Shown piece after piece: positions 47,322-59,500 of a DNA stretch of 64,000 nucleotides (positions within the stretch are counted from its first letter, which is position 1; every line of letters begins with the position of its first letter). Under the pieces are notes generated by a model, which was given only the letters and a program-made list of their open reading frames with translations, did no database searches and was not told where the DNA came from. The stretch spans positions 262,412,001 to 262,476,000 of the forward strand of contig OY856414.1 of NCBI GenBank assembly GCA_963693085.1, given 5' to 3'. A program made the translations under genes and the position numbers. Origin of the DNA: Alisma plantago-aquatica (Eukaryota; Streptophyta; Magnoliopsida; Alismatales; Alismataceae).

Positions 47322-48342
47322 AAATAAATGTTATTCTTATATATCTTTTTATGATCTTTTGGATAAAACTAAGAAAGAAATTGATTGAACTCTCCTTGAC
47401 TAGTCCTATGAGGACTTATAATGTTGTATAAAATAGATGTTTTATGTTGCATGCTTACCTCTATAAGAATGATGAGGTATTAAAAAGTGGTCTGGATAGA
47501 AATTCAGTGAGATTAAAACTTATTCTAGTGATAATAAGAAAAGAAAAGGAATACGGTAGTACACAAGCACATATTACCTTATCTCAGTATTTATATACCC
47601 TGGCCAGGTATATAATTGTTGATGATAAAATAAATATGGAAACTCTTAGATTGTTATCTTTTTTATTGCTCTGATCAAGCAGTCATTCTGAGACAAACTA
47701 ATGAGTATCATGAAATAAGAAACATGGGAATAAGGGAGGTCAACTCTGACTTGTAAAATTGTAAGATGTTTATGTAGTGAATACCTATAAAGGTATCAGT
47801 TTACCCTGAATACTTATAAAGGTATTAATTTAACCTAGACTTTGGTTCTAAGATGAGAACATATGTAATAAGTAATGTCCCAAGATGAAAGGAAGAAAAA
47901 GATGTAAGGTGTTGATAACACATGTGATAGTTACCCAAATGAAAATGCAATAATATGAACATCACATGTTAGGGGTTTATGCTTTTCATAAACATATCCT
48001 TTTCCAAGATATCTGCCAAATAAATCCTTGTTTGATAGGTAACTTCTCCCAATGATAAGAGAATGTATAACTAATGAGATAATGAGTGCAAATAATAAGG
48101 AAAGTTAGCATGGTGTTATCAGATGTGATGACACAATCAAGTTATGAAAGCACTTAAATAGTCTCAAAATAAATAACAAGAGTATAAGTCTGAACTTAAG
48201 AAAAGTTGATCGAAACTTTATAACATCTCCATAATAACGAAATGTTATCTAAAGATGTAATGATATGATGCTTAAATACTATTTGCTTCCCCTTTTCTTT
48301 CTGGGATTTTGGGGGCGAAATCCTTGTTAGGGGTTTATAATT
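47322..48342 (+). other. Internal 3' region of element D, no pol
   Basis: This is 1.0 kb of A+T-rich sequence. I find no RT, RNase H, integrase or protease motif in any frame. The open frame at 47444-47674 has no recognised domain. The end (GGGGGCGAAATCC, then a purine-rich piece before TGTAAC) matches the tail of element B. Confidence 0.7.
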
Positions 48343-49519
48343 TGTAACATCCCTGACCTGGGTTATGAACTAACCCGAGGTGCTTTGCCTCAATTATGTG
48401 ATTAGACACTTGAGGTTATCTTTTGATATGTAATTAAAAGCTTCTGAGGAACATATAATTCCATTTTTTCCCTTTTTAAACAAGGTTGTAATATTGTTTT
48501 GTTATATGTGGACCTACGTGCAAATTAACCAATTAGAGGGGTTAACTTGCAATTTTCACATGTTAGGATGTTCCTTTTATGATAAGACATCATAAGTATG
48601 AATATGATGTAGTGACATGGATTCTCCAAGCTTGGGCACCAAGATGCAGCTTGTAGAGCAATCCTTGTGCTATAAACCCTAGTTTTGGGGTAAAGTGCAA
48701 TTTACCCTAAATATAGGATGCAACATGTAAAATATACCTTCTAGATTATCTTTCATGACTCTTGACATCATTTAGAGTAAAATTATGAAGATGACACTTC
48801 ATTTGAATAATCAGATAAGAGGGATAAACCTTGTAATTAAATAACCAAGTTATATGCAAAATGACCCCTTTTATGTGTACAACTTAGTAGGAGGTTTGTC
48901 TTTCCTTTCCTCTAGACCTTGGTTCAGAAGAAGTTTGTCTTAAGTTTGAAGAAGGAGGGACGTTCTTTAGAAGGAGAGGAGGACCTAGTTGAGAATAAGA
49001 GAAATAGCTATCTTTATCTTGGAAATACCCCCCAAGGTATATAGTCACCTTTCCTTTGCAAAAGAGGGATCGTTTCCCTTTTCTCTTCACTTATCTTCTA
49101 CTGAGACCGACTAAGGACGGAGCTCTGGAGCTAGGGAGGGCGGCCAAACAATTCTAGGTAAGAATTGATCATCATCTTGCTTGGATTTGTGGAGGAAATC
49201 ATGGTGCAAGGTTGGATTGCTAGCTTTTCTTATCTAGTTCTTCTTTCTAGCCATCCTTTCCTACCAATTCTAGGAGAAATGACCTTGGACGACCTGTGGA
49301 GCTCAAGACTCCATTAAATCTTGGAAGCTTGGAGCTCTAGAACCAACTTTGAGGCGGGTTTTATAACTCTAAACCCTTAAACTTTGTTATGCATCTTTCT
49401 TTCTTGTAAAAGTAGCTTGTTCTTCTTTCCCCCATCCTTCCTTGCATTCTTGCAAGTAAAACCGTGAAGAACAGACCTTCATCTTGAGGTAGAAGAAGAT
49501 GGGCATGATTACCAATGTA

Positions 49520-50660
49520 ACTTTACCAAACGGTCTTGCACCCTTGGTCTAAACGGTTTGCAAAACTGTTTGGAACCAAACGGTTTCAAAACCATTTGAT
49601 TTCATGTGGTTCCACAAGACCGTTTAGATTCAAATGGTTTCCAAAACCATTTGGAAGGGTTGACCAAGCATTGACTGTTTAAGGGTCTTCTGGACACATT
49701 ATGAATTAATCATCTACAAATAATCATTAACTAGTAAATCTCAAGTTGAAGGCACTTTAATCACCTAAACCCTAATCGGGTTCATTGCTGATTTCAATGG
49801 ACCATTTATGTTGAAGTTTGGGTTGAGTGGCCCAAACGGTTTCAAAACCATTTGGGCACCCATGACCGTTTGAAGGTCTAGGGTTAAGAGAATTTGATCA
49901 ATTAAAGGTCCAATCATAACATGTTGTTGAAATAATCAAAGTGCTGAAAATGTGACCTAATTAGGGTTCAACCCTTAACAAATTGACTTGGTTTTTTATG
50001 AGACTTTGGGAAAACGGTCTCAAGACCATTTGGAGGATGTCCAAATGATCACAAGACCGTTTGGGGTCAGTTCGTGGCCCAATTGGGTGATGGTTCAATG
50101 AGTTCAACTTCAATTAGACCCATGTTGATGAATGTTGAAGGATAACCGATTTCAACCCTAATCCAATCAATCCAAATCCTAATTGGTTATCAATTGAGGG
50201 TCAATTGAGTGTCAAATTAGTAGAGGGTTAACCTAATTGACTTAATTGATAATTGGTTAATAGGGATAAGACCAATTGAAGGGTTCAACATAGAAAACCC
50301 TAATCAATTGCAAGTGTTGATACACTTTTTGGGTCAATGCGGTTTTGAGGTGTTTGGACCAAACGGTCTCAAGACCGTTTGGGACCAAACAGTCTCAAGA
50401 CCGTTTGGGACCAAACGGTTTCAAAATCATTTGGACTCATGTGATTTCCAAACCGTTTAAGGTCATGCGGTTTCAAGGCTGGTTTGGTCATGCGGTTTCA
50501 AAGTCAAACTTGACCAAACGGTCAACGTGCCCATGCGGTCTTGAGTATGAAATTGCCCATGCGGTCTTGAAGGTCAAAGGTACCAAACGGTCAACCCATC
50601 CATGCGGTTTCAAAACCGTTTGGAGGTTGAAAGTTCAAAACCATTTGGGGTCTTTTAAGG
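49520..50660 (+). repeat. Palindrome cluster in 3' LTR of D
   Basis: The same half-sites occur as at 30090-31265. At 50360-50420 two AAACGGTCTCAAGACCGTTT-like sites follow each other where the 5' LTR has damaged copies, while elsewhere the 5' LTR is better. CATGCGGT variants are at about 50335, 50465, 50491, 50532, 50560 and 50600. Confidence 0.85.
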
Positions 50661-51373
50661 TCAAAATGCTTAATGCTTTAAAGGCGTAGATGGTTCAATG
50701 GTTGTTTAATCTAAATCCTAATGATACCTAAAGATCTTAGGGGAACAAGTAATGAGTTAGTTGATGTATGCTATGATCAATGGTGAACTTACTAAAGTAA
50801 CCTTGAAGGGTTTATCTAGTCAACATCCTCTGATCAAGCAAACCCTAATGACCACAATGGTGATGACATGACTATGTTAATCAAAGTTGACTTGACCTAA
50901 CCTAATCTAGAATGATGTAAGCTTCATATAGTAATGAGAGGAGAGAGAAGACTCCTAATATGAATAATAACAAGTAAAATACCTTCAATATGTATGAATA
51001 CACATATTTAGGGTATGATCCTTTATAGTGAGATCATGAAAACCCTAATCGTGGTGACTAATGGACCTTAACCTCAATTGAAGGCATTAATGATAATAAT
51101 CCTCTTATATGATGATCCTATGAGTTCAATTCACTAAGAAATGAATAGTAAACCCTAATTCTAGAGTAATACCATGTGATATGAATAGTAAACCCTAATT
51201 TAGGGTGATGTGATGAATGGGGTAATTATGGGTTATGCCTTTGAGCATGAAACCCTAATTACAAGTTATAACATGAGGAACCTTTATGACTTGTAAGCAA
51301 ATATGGGTTCAATAACCCTAATTGAAGTGAATAGACCCAAACCCTAGAAATCAATGGTGATACGTTGATCTTA

Positions 51374-51447
51374 ACACGCCCGTGCTAAAGAACACGGCCG
51401 TGGTAATTTTTCTTTGCACGACCGTGCAAGGAAGCACGGTCGTGGTA
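51374..51447. repeat. CACGGCCGTG inverted-repeat cluster (3' LTR of D)
   Basis: GCCCGTGC, ACACGGCCGTGG, GCACGACCGTGC and GCACGGTCGTGG lie within 75 bp, all interpairing. This copy is more regular than that at 31988. Confidence 0.75.
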
Positions 51448-54167
51448 TTTCATGAAGATGTGGTACTTTCAATAAACAAGGACTTAAGAGGTAAAATGAT
51501 GCCTAAATCCAAACATCCCTATGAATGAGTAAATGCTTTTACACCTTATAATAAGGATGGGTATGAAACTCTTAGAAATGATGTATACTAAAGCATGATA
51601 TGGATAGCATCCTGAATATGGAGATACTTAGAATAGTTGATGATGGTTTATCCTACATCAATAATGTTTAAACATATATCATTAAAGATAATTGAAGAAT
51701 TATGATATATGATACATGAACCATATGAGGAAAGTGACAAGGTAGTGGATAAAATATTAAAAGAGAAATATCTTAATACTGAGTTAAATCAATTACCTCA
51801 AGTAAGATGGTAATGACAAGAAAGTGATACATCAAGATATGATAGATATCACATTCGAAAGTTCAGGGTATCATACCTTGATGTACCTCTAAACTATTAT
51901 ACTTAAACATGAAACACAAGGAATATATGATAAGCAGTTACCTGTGAAAGAGACATAATGGACACAAGGTACTTGATGAGTGTAAATTAATACATCTTGG
52001 GAGGGGAGTAAGTCAAAGCAATGAGTATGATGTAATCATACCATGATATGAATGAGAAATGGGCTAATACTTAGAATTGATGATCATTAATGATATATGA
52101 TGAGTATAGTAATCGAAAGCAAACGTCTATAATATCTTTGCATGATTCCCAGAGTGGTGGAGTAGTTTGTTAGGGTTGAACTAATAACATGAACATGAAA
52201 CCCTAATTATTGAAAGGTGGGGTACATTAACCTTAAGTTTGGGTTATGTCTTTAAGTATGGAACCCTATGCATGAATCATGTAATAAAGAATCACTATAC
52301 CTTCTTAAAGGTAAAAAGAAGTTGAGTAACCTTAATTCAATTGATTAAGGAAATCCTAACCCTTTAAGGGCATAATGGTACGACTCTTGAATTGAAAGGC
52401 TAACTCTATTTTATACTATGTTGATATAGAGATAATTTGTCCAATATCAAATGTATTAACCATGCAGGTTTTTATAAAGAAATGATCATAACCAGGTAAG
52501 GGTTATGATGTCATATTCATTGAAAGCATGTTATAAGCTTTATGAATAATGATATATTATGTTGCCTAGTTCCAGTGATAATATATGAGAATAATAGGCT
52601 GTAAGAGCCATGAGTAATGTATGCATTGCTATAATCAAGGTCATGTTGTTAAATGACTTGATGATAAGATAATACTTGATGACAAGTGTTGTATTGATCT
52701 AAGGGTTTGAACACCCATGTTCCTGAATCATAATGATTGGATGGTTAGGGATTGTCATCCCAATGATAACTGGATGTGAAATGAACTTGATACATTTAGT
52801 ATTCTTTCTTTATAGCAGTTGTTTTAATGGTTTATGTTTGAAAACACGATTGATGCTAAAAAGATGCTATAATGTACTTTAATAATCAAGTATAATCATA
52901 TCATGTAGGGCCCTGACTATAGATCCATCATTGTCAGAGACCAAATGATGGTGAAACAGGTTTTCCTAAGGGAACTCATGGATCATATACTTTTGAGTAT
53001 ATGGGGGTTTATGGACGCGAATATCCTTAAGTCCTAGTGTAGGAATTGATGTAAGATGTACCTTAATCCATCAATCCTTCATTATAAGTCTATGTCGGGA
53101 TGACGTACCACTATTCTCTCGAGGGAATCATTAATGCCGCATCGATGAGAGATAAACAAAAGATCCCTCGATGATGAAGAGAGTACAGAACGCCACTGTA
53201 ACTCTAATAGCGAAGTTGCCAGAATACCCTGGAAAGCTATTATAGCAGAGACACGAGATGTCCTGCATGTTAATCCTCATACTGACTGAGGAAGATGAGG
53301 TCATAAGAATCCGGCTCTTTTGATGACCTATGTATGGTACCAATGCGATTTCGTAATTGTCGGTTGGAGTATGAGCGGTATACCTCATCTCCGCAGGGCA
53401 TAATAATGATTGGAAAACATAATCAGCTGTGTAGCATAACTGCTTAGGTTGAACTATGAGAAACAATGATTGATGTTATATTTGTTTATAATGTTCTAGC
53501 TGAGTAATTAGTACACATATTCTTCTTGAGATATGCCTTGATTTTCAATTATGCTATAATTGAAATAATTGCCAAGAGGGAGTTTCCTTACTCCATGTTA
53601 AGCCTGCAGTTAAGTGTTTTAAATTATATTGTTTATTATCATTCCTTATTGCAATAATAAAGCTTCTGGCGGAGGGTTATAACTCTCGCTGGGACAATTA
53701 TTCAATTGTCTCACCCCCATGGGATTCGCCTTTTTAGATAGACGCCGAGAACGAAGGAACCCACCTAGAGATGAACAGCAGCAGCAGCAACACCAGGGGC
53801 AGCAGTGAATCTCAGGTGGAGATACTGACTGTCAAGTTGTAGATAGTATGTCTTGTGTCGTCTCTATACTCTCAGGTCCTAGGAGTCAATAGTTATGAGA
53901 TTTTTTGTTTTTAACCTCGATATTTTTGTATCTTGCTTTGTTCAGATAACAGAGCGATGGATGTATGTAATCCTTCGAGACATGGATTTACAGAGATGTA
54001 AATGATTTTTTATGATGTGAACAACTTATCCTATTTTATTATAAAAGAGTTTTACAGTTTAAATATCTCTTTTCAAAAAGTTTTAAAATTTACTGATTTT
54101 TGCTATTCCGCTGCTAGTTAATCACTTCTGCAATGGTTTATCTCGTTTTGGCGATTCAGTCGCCACA

Positions 54168-54172
54168 TTGAT
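54168..54172. repeat. Target duplication TTGAT, right copy (element D)
   Basis: TTGAT follows GCCACA and is followed by GTCCATGTCCACTTGATGAG, the continuation of the Copia 3' LTR. Confidence 0.92.
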
Positions 54173-55698
54173 GTCCATGTCCACTTGATGAGTAGGATTG
54201 AGAAAGGCATGCACATGCATGTGTGAATCAATATGTGATATTGATGTCACACACATCTCACCCAATCTTCTCTGAGATCAAGGAAATGGATGAATGTTGA
54301 AAGAATGACTCTACCATGCCTTGAGTTCATTTAGGAAATTAGTGATAAAGGAATCATACATTCACTGTAACACTATTCACGGATTGTAGGATTGAAAGTT
54401 GTTCTCCAACTTTCTATTTCACTTGGGTAGCACTGATGTGCGACTAGGCATCACTCTTTGCTTGTGAAGTCATAAGTGTTATGGACTTTCACTGCCAACG
54501 TGAAATGGACCTGCAGGGTCACACACATAGGATTTAACTTGGAAGAGGAATTTATCCACAAATGATGTTTAGATTGATTACTAAAGGAGTATAGTAGTTC
54601 AAAACACTCAGTTGATCGATAGCTCAAATCATAGTGTTCAAGGTGTTAGACCAATTGATTAGAGTATCAGATTGATTGAAACTACGATTTATTGTTTTTG
54701 CATAGTCTGCACTTCCAACCGTTTGGCTCAGGTTGGTGAACCGATCGGCTCAACTGGTGAGACGATCGGCTCATGTGTCATGAGATGATCGGCTCAATTG
54801 TTGAACCGGTCGATTCATGGACCAACCAATATTGTTTGGAAAATCAGAAGACTATTTTGCAAATACAATTTGTTTCACTTGTACAAATTCGGTTTGGACA
54901 AGGATTAATATTTGATTAATCGGAAACAAATATGAAAGTTAATTTGAGTTGGACCAGGACCATGAACTGATCGGCTCATGCTTGAACCAATCAACTCAAG
55001 GGTCCCAAACGATCGGTTCAGGTGTGAATCGATCGGTTGAGGTCACCAATTGACCGTTTCAGGGATGAAACGACCGGTTCAGCTGGCGCAGTTGGTTGTT
55101 TTGTGGAAAATCTCGAACCCTTCTACTCCTGCTTATAGAACCATGTCCCATGACCCTCCTATATATAGGGGTATTGGGGGCTTCTCAAAGTACAACTCAA
55201 AACACCAGTTGCTCTGCAAAGTTGTCGTTCTCTCTGGTTTTGGTAACCGAGAGAGCCCGAGCAAGTGCTACCCGATAAGGGAGGCACAACAAGGTAAAGA
55301 CAACTGCTGAAAAGCGACTGGTGGCAGGAGAGTGTGTTGGTGACTAGTACACCGACATGAGGGTACAACTCCTTCTGATTCCTTATAGGATAAGGAGATC
55401 GAAGTTCCAAGCAGTCTGTGTGGACGACTAAAGAGGCGGGAGACTTCTGTCGCTCGGAGGACAGCTGTCAATCCCGACAGTCCCGGTGAGACCAGGAGCT
55501 GCACAGACACCGTCCAATACTGGAGGTGAAGACTACACAAGCCGCAAGGTAACGTCGCCGAGCCAGCCTCAGGACAAGGTATGCCTCTACAAACCATCCT
55601 TCCTATTGTATAGACTTTGACGTGATTCCTTTATTTTGGGTTTGGGAGAAGAAATTTTTTATTTTCACTTCCTTATCTATCTCCCCTCAAACCCAACA
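54173..55698 (+). repeat. 3' LTR of element C, last part
   Basis: It is homologous to 21966-23533. It carries the GATCGG palindrome cluster (about 54715-55085), the TATA box (55160-55168) and the end ACCCAACA. The frames at 55050-55597 are LTR sequence, not genes. Confidence 0.9.
54715..55085 (+). repeat. GATCGG palindrome cluster in 3' LTR of C
   Basis: The same cluster as at 22510-22900 with slightly fewer copies. Some units are more intact here (GAACCGATCGGCTCAA, GAGACGATCGGCTCA) and others less. Confidence 0.82.
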
Positions 55699-56335
55699 TA
55701 TCATCCATGCAAGAATCACACTCATGCATGCAAAAAAGGAGACCCTACCAAGAAAACCAAATGACCAACTTGTCTAGCAAAAGCAAACAACTGCTAAGAA
55801 TTCTTGGCGACCAAGAGATCAAAAAAACAGCAACGGTCACTAACCCCAAATGTGTCGGCGACCATGAGAGGTGAAAATCTCATTGACCTCCAACCCTAGG
55901 TTTCTCACAATAAACTTCATCAACCACTAAAACTTAGGACCATGTGAAAACTTGGTGATCCCAAAACCCTAGGCAGCTCACCTCAAGGTCAACCATTAAC
56001 GTAGGGCATCCATGCAAACCCTAATCTTAACACATGATGTCACCACTCAAACTAATGTGGAAGCACAATTACATCGAACAATATGTGAAAACATGTGAGG
56101 CACAACAAGCATGTGAAAATTGTTAGAAAACCCTACAGATGGGTAATTGGGAATTAGGTCCAAAATAAGCACATATATGCATAACTAGCTCAAACAATGT
56201 CCAAACTAGACCAAGCTTGAAACATAAGCTTGTTACATGATATAAATGTACTTAACAAGGTTTGGTTAAGGTTTTAATCATAAAATTATGATAAGCAAGC
56301 ATGTTCAACCAAAAAGCAAGGTCAGGGGTCTTACA
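55699..56335 (-). repeat. 5' LTR of element A, first part
   Basis: On the minus strand it starts TGTAAGACCCCTGACC at 56335 and joins 21322 across the Copia insertion. The join is supported by the related LTR at 62145-62185, which has the same two flanks without any insertion. The first five bases are the right copy of TATCA. No gene is seen. CGACCA words as at 19880-20400 are present near 55800-56000. Confidence 0.8.
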
Positions 56336-57173
56336 ACTATGACTTAATGACAGCTAAAACCCCACTTATGACATAAGGGGAGTGTGTGTGAAAGATCACA
56401 TCACATTTTGTCATGTTACAACAGAGCATGAAGTCAGGAGAGGAGGATAAGAAGGATATAGCCATGGACTGGATGCTCCAGGAACTTCTAAAGGGTAGGT
56501 CTTTAGTCAAAACGATGCAGATCAAGTTGTTCACCAGAAGGGACCGCCAAGATGATTTTTTAGGGGTTTTTACATTGGTTTTCTAATGTTTAGCCTATTT
56601 TCTTCCTCTTCCTCTCTTTTTATTATGACAACAATCATGTGGGTCAAAACCTCAATATCCATCAGACCCGAGAATAGTCTGGTATTTCTTTGGATTTGAA
56701 TTCTATAAATTGAAGATCTATTTCCTTCATTTTAGATGTGAATATATGATCTTCTATCGATTTGTTTATGCTTGATCACCATTGTTAAAGTAATACACCA
56801 TTAATTTCTTCTAGAGAGGGACTAGGGGTTGAATAAATCATTGATCTACATAGCCTATATCACACCTTAGGAGAGGGCTTATGGCTATGAAAGAACAACC
56901 TAAATATTTTGATAATAAACATAACTACTTTGTTAAGCTACTACCAGAGTGGGTTTTGTTTTAATTTAGGTAGTGTATTATGATGCTGGAGCAAGTAATA
57001 CTTGGTACAAGTCTTTAATTTAGAAGAAAAGGTTAATTGTTATTATCAAAATGGAATTTGAATACAAATGTATTCAATGGTGAAACCATAGCCCTAAGAA
57101 ATCCATCTATTCTTGATAACAACCATTTTAATTTAGATTATATTCTTTTCTTCTATTTATAAAACATCATAAG
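56336..57173. other. Flank of element A, no gene recognised
   Basis: The first five bases (ACTAT) would be the target duplication of A, but its other end is not in the window. A short plus-strand frame near 56400-56584 (with MKSGEEDKKDIAMDWM and LFTRRDRQDDFLGVF) has an amino-acid make-up like a protein but no family I recognise. The rest is A+T-rich and looks non-coding. Confidence 0.4.
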
Positions 57174-57300
57174 ATGTGGCACCCATTTGGTAAAAGTATT
57201 GATGTATGACTGAGAGGTCATAGGTTCAAACCCAGGCAACAGGATGAATGATTCACCATTTTTCATAAAAAAAACCAATCAACCATTTTTATAGGCTTAG
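57174..57300 (+). mobile_element. tRNA-derived SINE-like fragment
   Basis: A box-like sequence (GTGGCACCCATTTGGTAAAA, 57176-57195) is followed by a good B box GGTTCAAACCC (57223-57233), then AACAGG and an A-rich piece. This is the usual head of a plant tRNA-derived SINE. No cloverleaf with matched acceptor arms was found, so it is not a working tRNA gene. The 3' end is uncertain. Confidence 0.5.
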
Positions 57301-57454
57301 CTCACTAGGTCTGAGTAAGTAGTAGTCTTTGGTGAATGTTTCACTACGTTCAACACTCGGGCCTCATAGGCATGCACTATACAATATGTGCACTTACATT
57401 TTACATGCACATTTTAGTGTGTCAAGTTTTTGATGTTGTTGCTAAGGAAACAGA

Positions 57455-57690
57455 AGCACCAACACTACGAGTGTTGTGACCGGTCACTCTAGGCCACTTG
57501 TCTATCTTTTATTTACTTTTTGTTTTTCCTTTTTAACAAGAGCATAACTGGAAGAAAAAAATCCCCACAGCTGCAACACCAGCACTAAGTGTTGTGACCT
57601 GTCACTCTAGGCCACTTTTCTTTCTTTTATTTACTTTTTGTCTTTTCTTTTGAACATGATCATATTGGGAAAAAGTTTCTTATGTTAATT
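57455..57690. repeat. 118-bp tandem duplication
   Basis: Two units share GTGTTGTGACC.GTCACTCTAGG, CTTTTATTTACTTTTTGT and GAAA-rich ends, with a period of 118 bp (57473 and 57591). Each unit starts with an inverted repeat (CAACACTACGAGTGTTG in the first). Confidence 0.8.
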
Positions 57691-57699
57691 CATTAGTAT

Positions 57700-58860
57700 T
57701 TCTATCTCACGTTGCCAATAATTTTTAGGTACTAGTGTGTGATTCACACTCAAACCATGGATTATGGAGAGTCTACTCCAATGAGTGTAAATCAGGAGGA
57801 AATCTTATGTAAGGCATGAGAGTTTGGGGGTTCAACTGAGAAGCTCATTTAAACTCCACCACCATATCCAACGCAAGAGTAGACAACAACTATGGACCAC
57901 AGTAGTGAGGATCATGTTGAGGACGTTCTTGAGGAATACATGGTCTAGGAGAAGATAAAGGAACCATGAGTCACAACTCAACTAGGGCCAATGAAACATC
58001 AAGCAGTTGATGTTGGCAGCTACAAGATATATCCAGGACTGGTGGAACTCATAAAATCTCATTCATTCCATGAGCACATCTTGGGGAATCCTATGGAACA
58101 TATAAACAATTTTATGGAGAGCTGTGACATGTTGAAACTTGACAGAGTTCCAACCACAATGATTTATCTAATTCTTTTCTCTTATCCATGGTTAGATTTA
58201 GCCAATGCGTGGTTCTTAAGTATACCACTAGAGTCTATAGAAACATGGAATGAGAAGATAGATGTGTTCTTTGATAGATATTTCTACCAAATAATATAAA
58301 TCAATTGGTGGGAAAAATCCACAACTTCAAGCAACATGCTGAGGAGTCATATTTAGAAGCTTGGGAGAGATTTTAAAACATGCTCAGGAAAATCCCTCAT
58401 CATGGGATGGATCTATATGGTCAAGTGAAGACATTTTATAACAACCTACACAAACGGGGAGGACTACTCTTTATAGTGTAGGGGCATGATTTTTCCTAAA
58501 TAACAAGGCTACAAGATGTCATGAGATCCTGAAAAACATGGCCAAGAACCAATCCTTGGGAGAGGAGAGAGAAACACCATCAACAATCAATAGTGCTATG
58601 AAATCAAGAGAGATCATGGAACTTAATGCTCAAATGGAGAGACTCACAAGGAAGATGGATCTTAAATCTGGCATCACATCTGAAGGTGAAGAGGAGGAGT
58701 GCATGCTCACGCGTTAGGAAAATAATAGTGGCAACAAAAAATATTCATGGTGCCAGGATCCTATATTCTCTTGGAAGAATCCAAACAATTTCTAGTAGAT
58801 TCTATCACAATAGCAACAAGGCAACCCTCCACAACAATATCAATAGGATCAGGGTCTAGA
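57700..58860 (+). pseudogene. Gag fragment of an Athila/Tat-like Gypsy element
   Basis: The clear part is 57991-58450. It reads GSYKIYPGLVELIKSHSFHE, then PMEHINNFMESCDMLKLDRV, then PWLDLANAWFLSIPLESIET, then a frameshifted part with LEAWERF, stop, NMLRKIPHHGMD. This is the order of a Retrotrans_gag capsid and is similar to E Gag (AEAWERFKELLRKCPHHG). Before 57991 the same frame has several stops. No pol is present; an LTR fragment of another family follows at about 58865. Confidence 0.75.
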
Positions 58861-58864
58861 ACAA

Positions 58865-59500
58865 TGGGTAAGATATATTCCTCTAGATACTGTTAATCAT
58901 ACTTGTTACTATGCTTATTAGTTTAACTTGCTGAATATACTTAATCTTCTTAATCTACTTTCTAATATAACTTGTTGTAATCATAACCGTTGATTGAGAG
59001 TTATATCTCTCACTGGGACGTTGGTCTCACCTCGTGGGTCATCTCATCTTCTTAGGTGGTCGTTAGCAATGTTATCAGGATCGAGGTGCTGATGACGAGC
59101 AACTTGGAGAGTAGTTGAAGCAGAAGGTCAGATAGTTGTTAGTAGTGTCCTAGAATCGTCCTTGTACTCTAAGGTATGGGCATGGGATCGATGTTCTGTA
59201 GATGATATGTACTTCGAATCAAGTTTTTGGCAGTGTGCCGATGTTTATAAATGTCATGTATATGACAAACATCTCTTTTGAATACAAGTTGTGGCTGAGG
59301 CCACTAGACTTATATGTAAATACCTGATATGGTATATGTGATGATACATATGTTTTTGGTTCTTTATGTAATGTTTCTGAACGGGATGGTAATGTTGAAA
59401 ATGTTTATAATTTACCTACTTTTCTGGTTATATGGTTGTTTAGTAGTTGATCGTAAGTTTTGTTTTGAATAATCTCATTTAGTATGATGGGTTCATCACG
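58865..59500 (+). repeat. A-family LTR 3' end fragment
   Basis: This plus-strand sequence is homologous to the reverse of 17923-18560, including TATTCCTCTA near 58878, the block GAGAGTTATATCTCTCACTG near 58996 and the end GTTTAGTAGTTGATCG...TCATCACG near 59500. No PBS follows, so it is either a 3' LTR end or a broken piece. Confidence 0.75.

Larger units (their letters stand above)
28913..54167 (+). mobile_element. Element D: non-autonomous Gypsy element with gag only
   Basis: Its span is 25.3 kb, of which 11.7 kb is element E. Without E it is about 13.6 kb: two LTRs of 5.8 kb and an internal region of only 1.9 kb. The ends TGTAACATCC...GCCACA, the iMet PBS and the tail before the 3' LTR are like those of element B. 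The internal region encodes an aberrant Gag and nothing else. Protease, RT, RNase H and integrase are absent, not just broken. This resembles the published TR-GAG type of non-autonomous element, whose movement depends on proteins of a partner; a B-like element is the natural candidate. Confidence 0.88.
48343..54167 (+). repeat. 3' LTR of element D (5.8 kb, uninterrupted)
   Basis: This 5825-bp LTR runs from TGTAACATCC to CGCCACA. It is the complete reference copy for the 5' LTR split by E. It contains the donor-like TAGGTAAG near 49156, the palindrome cluster (49520-50660), telo-boxes (50700-51350), the CACGGCCGTG cluster (51374-51447) and the common final block. No gene is seen. Confidence 0.92.
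21323..55698 (+). mobile_element. Element C: Ty1/Copia retrotransposon (split by D and E)
   Basis: This plus-strand Copia element has 2.2-kb LTRs with ends TGTTGG...CCAACA and 5-bp target duplication TATCA. Its own length without the nested insertions is about 9.1 kb. The domain order protease, integrase, RT, RNase H is typical of Copia. The capsid part of gag is not recognisable. Pol is in one frame with stops and one late frameshift. The clade is not certain; the RT and integrase sequences look like the Tork/TAR-like range. Its 3' LTR was hit by element D. Confidence 0.92.

Noticed and set aside
47444..47674. Second gene of element D
   Set aside because: 76 codons with no motif, in the A+T-rich part after gag; likely chance.
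28913..48342. Treating E pol as part of D
   Set aside because: E has its own LTRs, opposite strand and exact GAACC duplication inside D's LTR.
55050..55597. Overlapping frames on both strands near 55.3 kb
   Set aside because: They are the R-U5 part of the Copia 3' LTR; equivalent frames are not kept in the 5' LTR.
56400..56584. Short host gene exon
   Set aside because: Protein-like composition but no recognised family, no splice context and no neighbours that support it.
57176..57245. Functional tRNA gene
   Set aside because: No matched acceptor or anticodon arms could be paired; the B box alone fits a SINE better.
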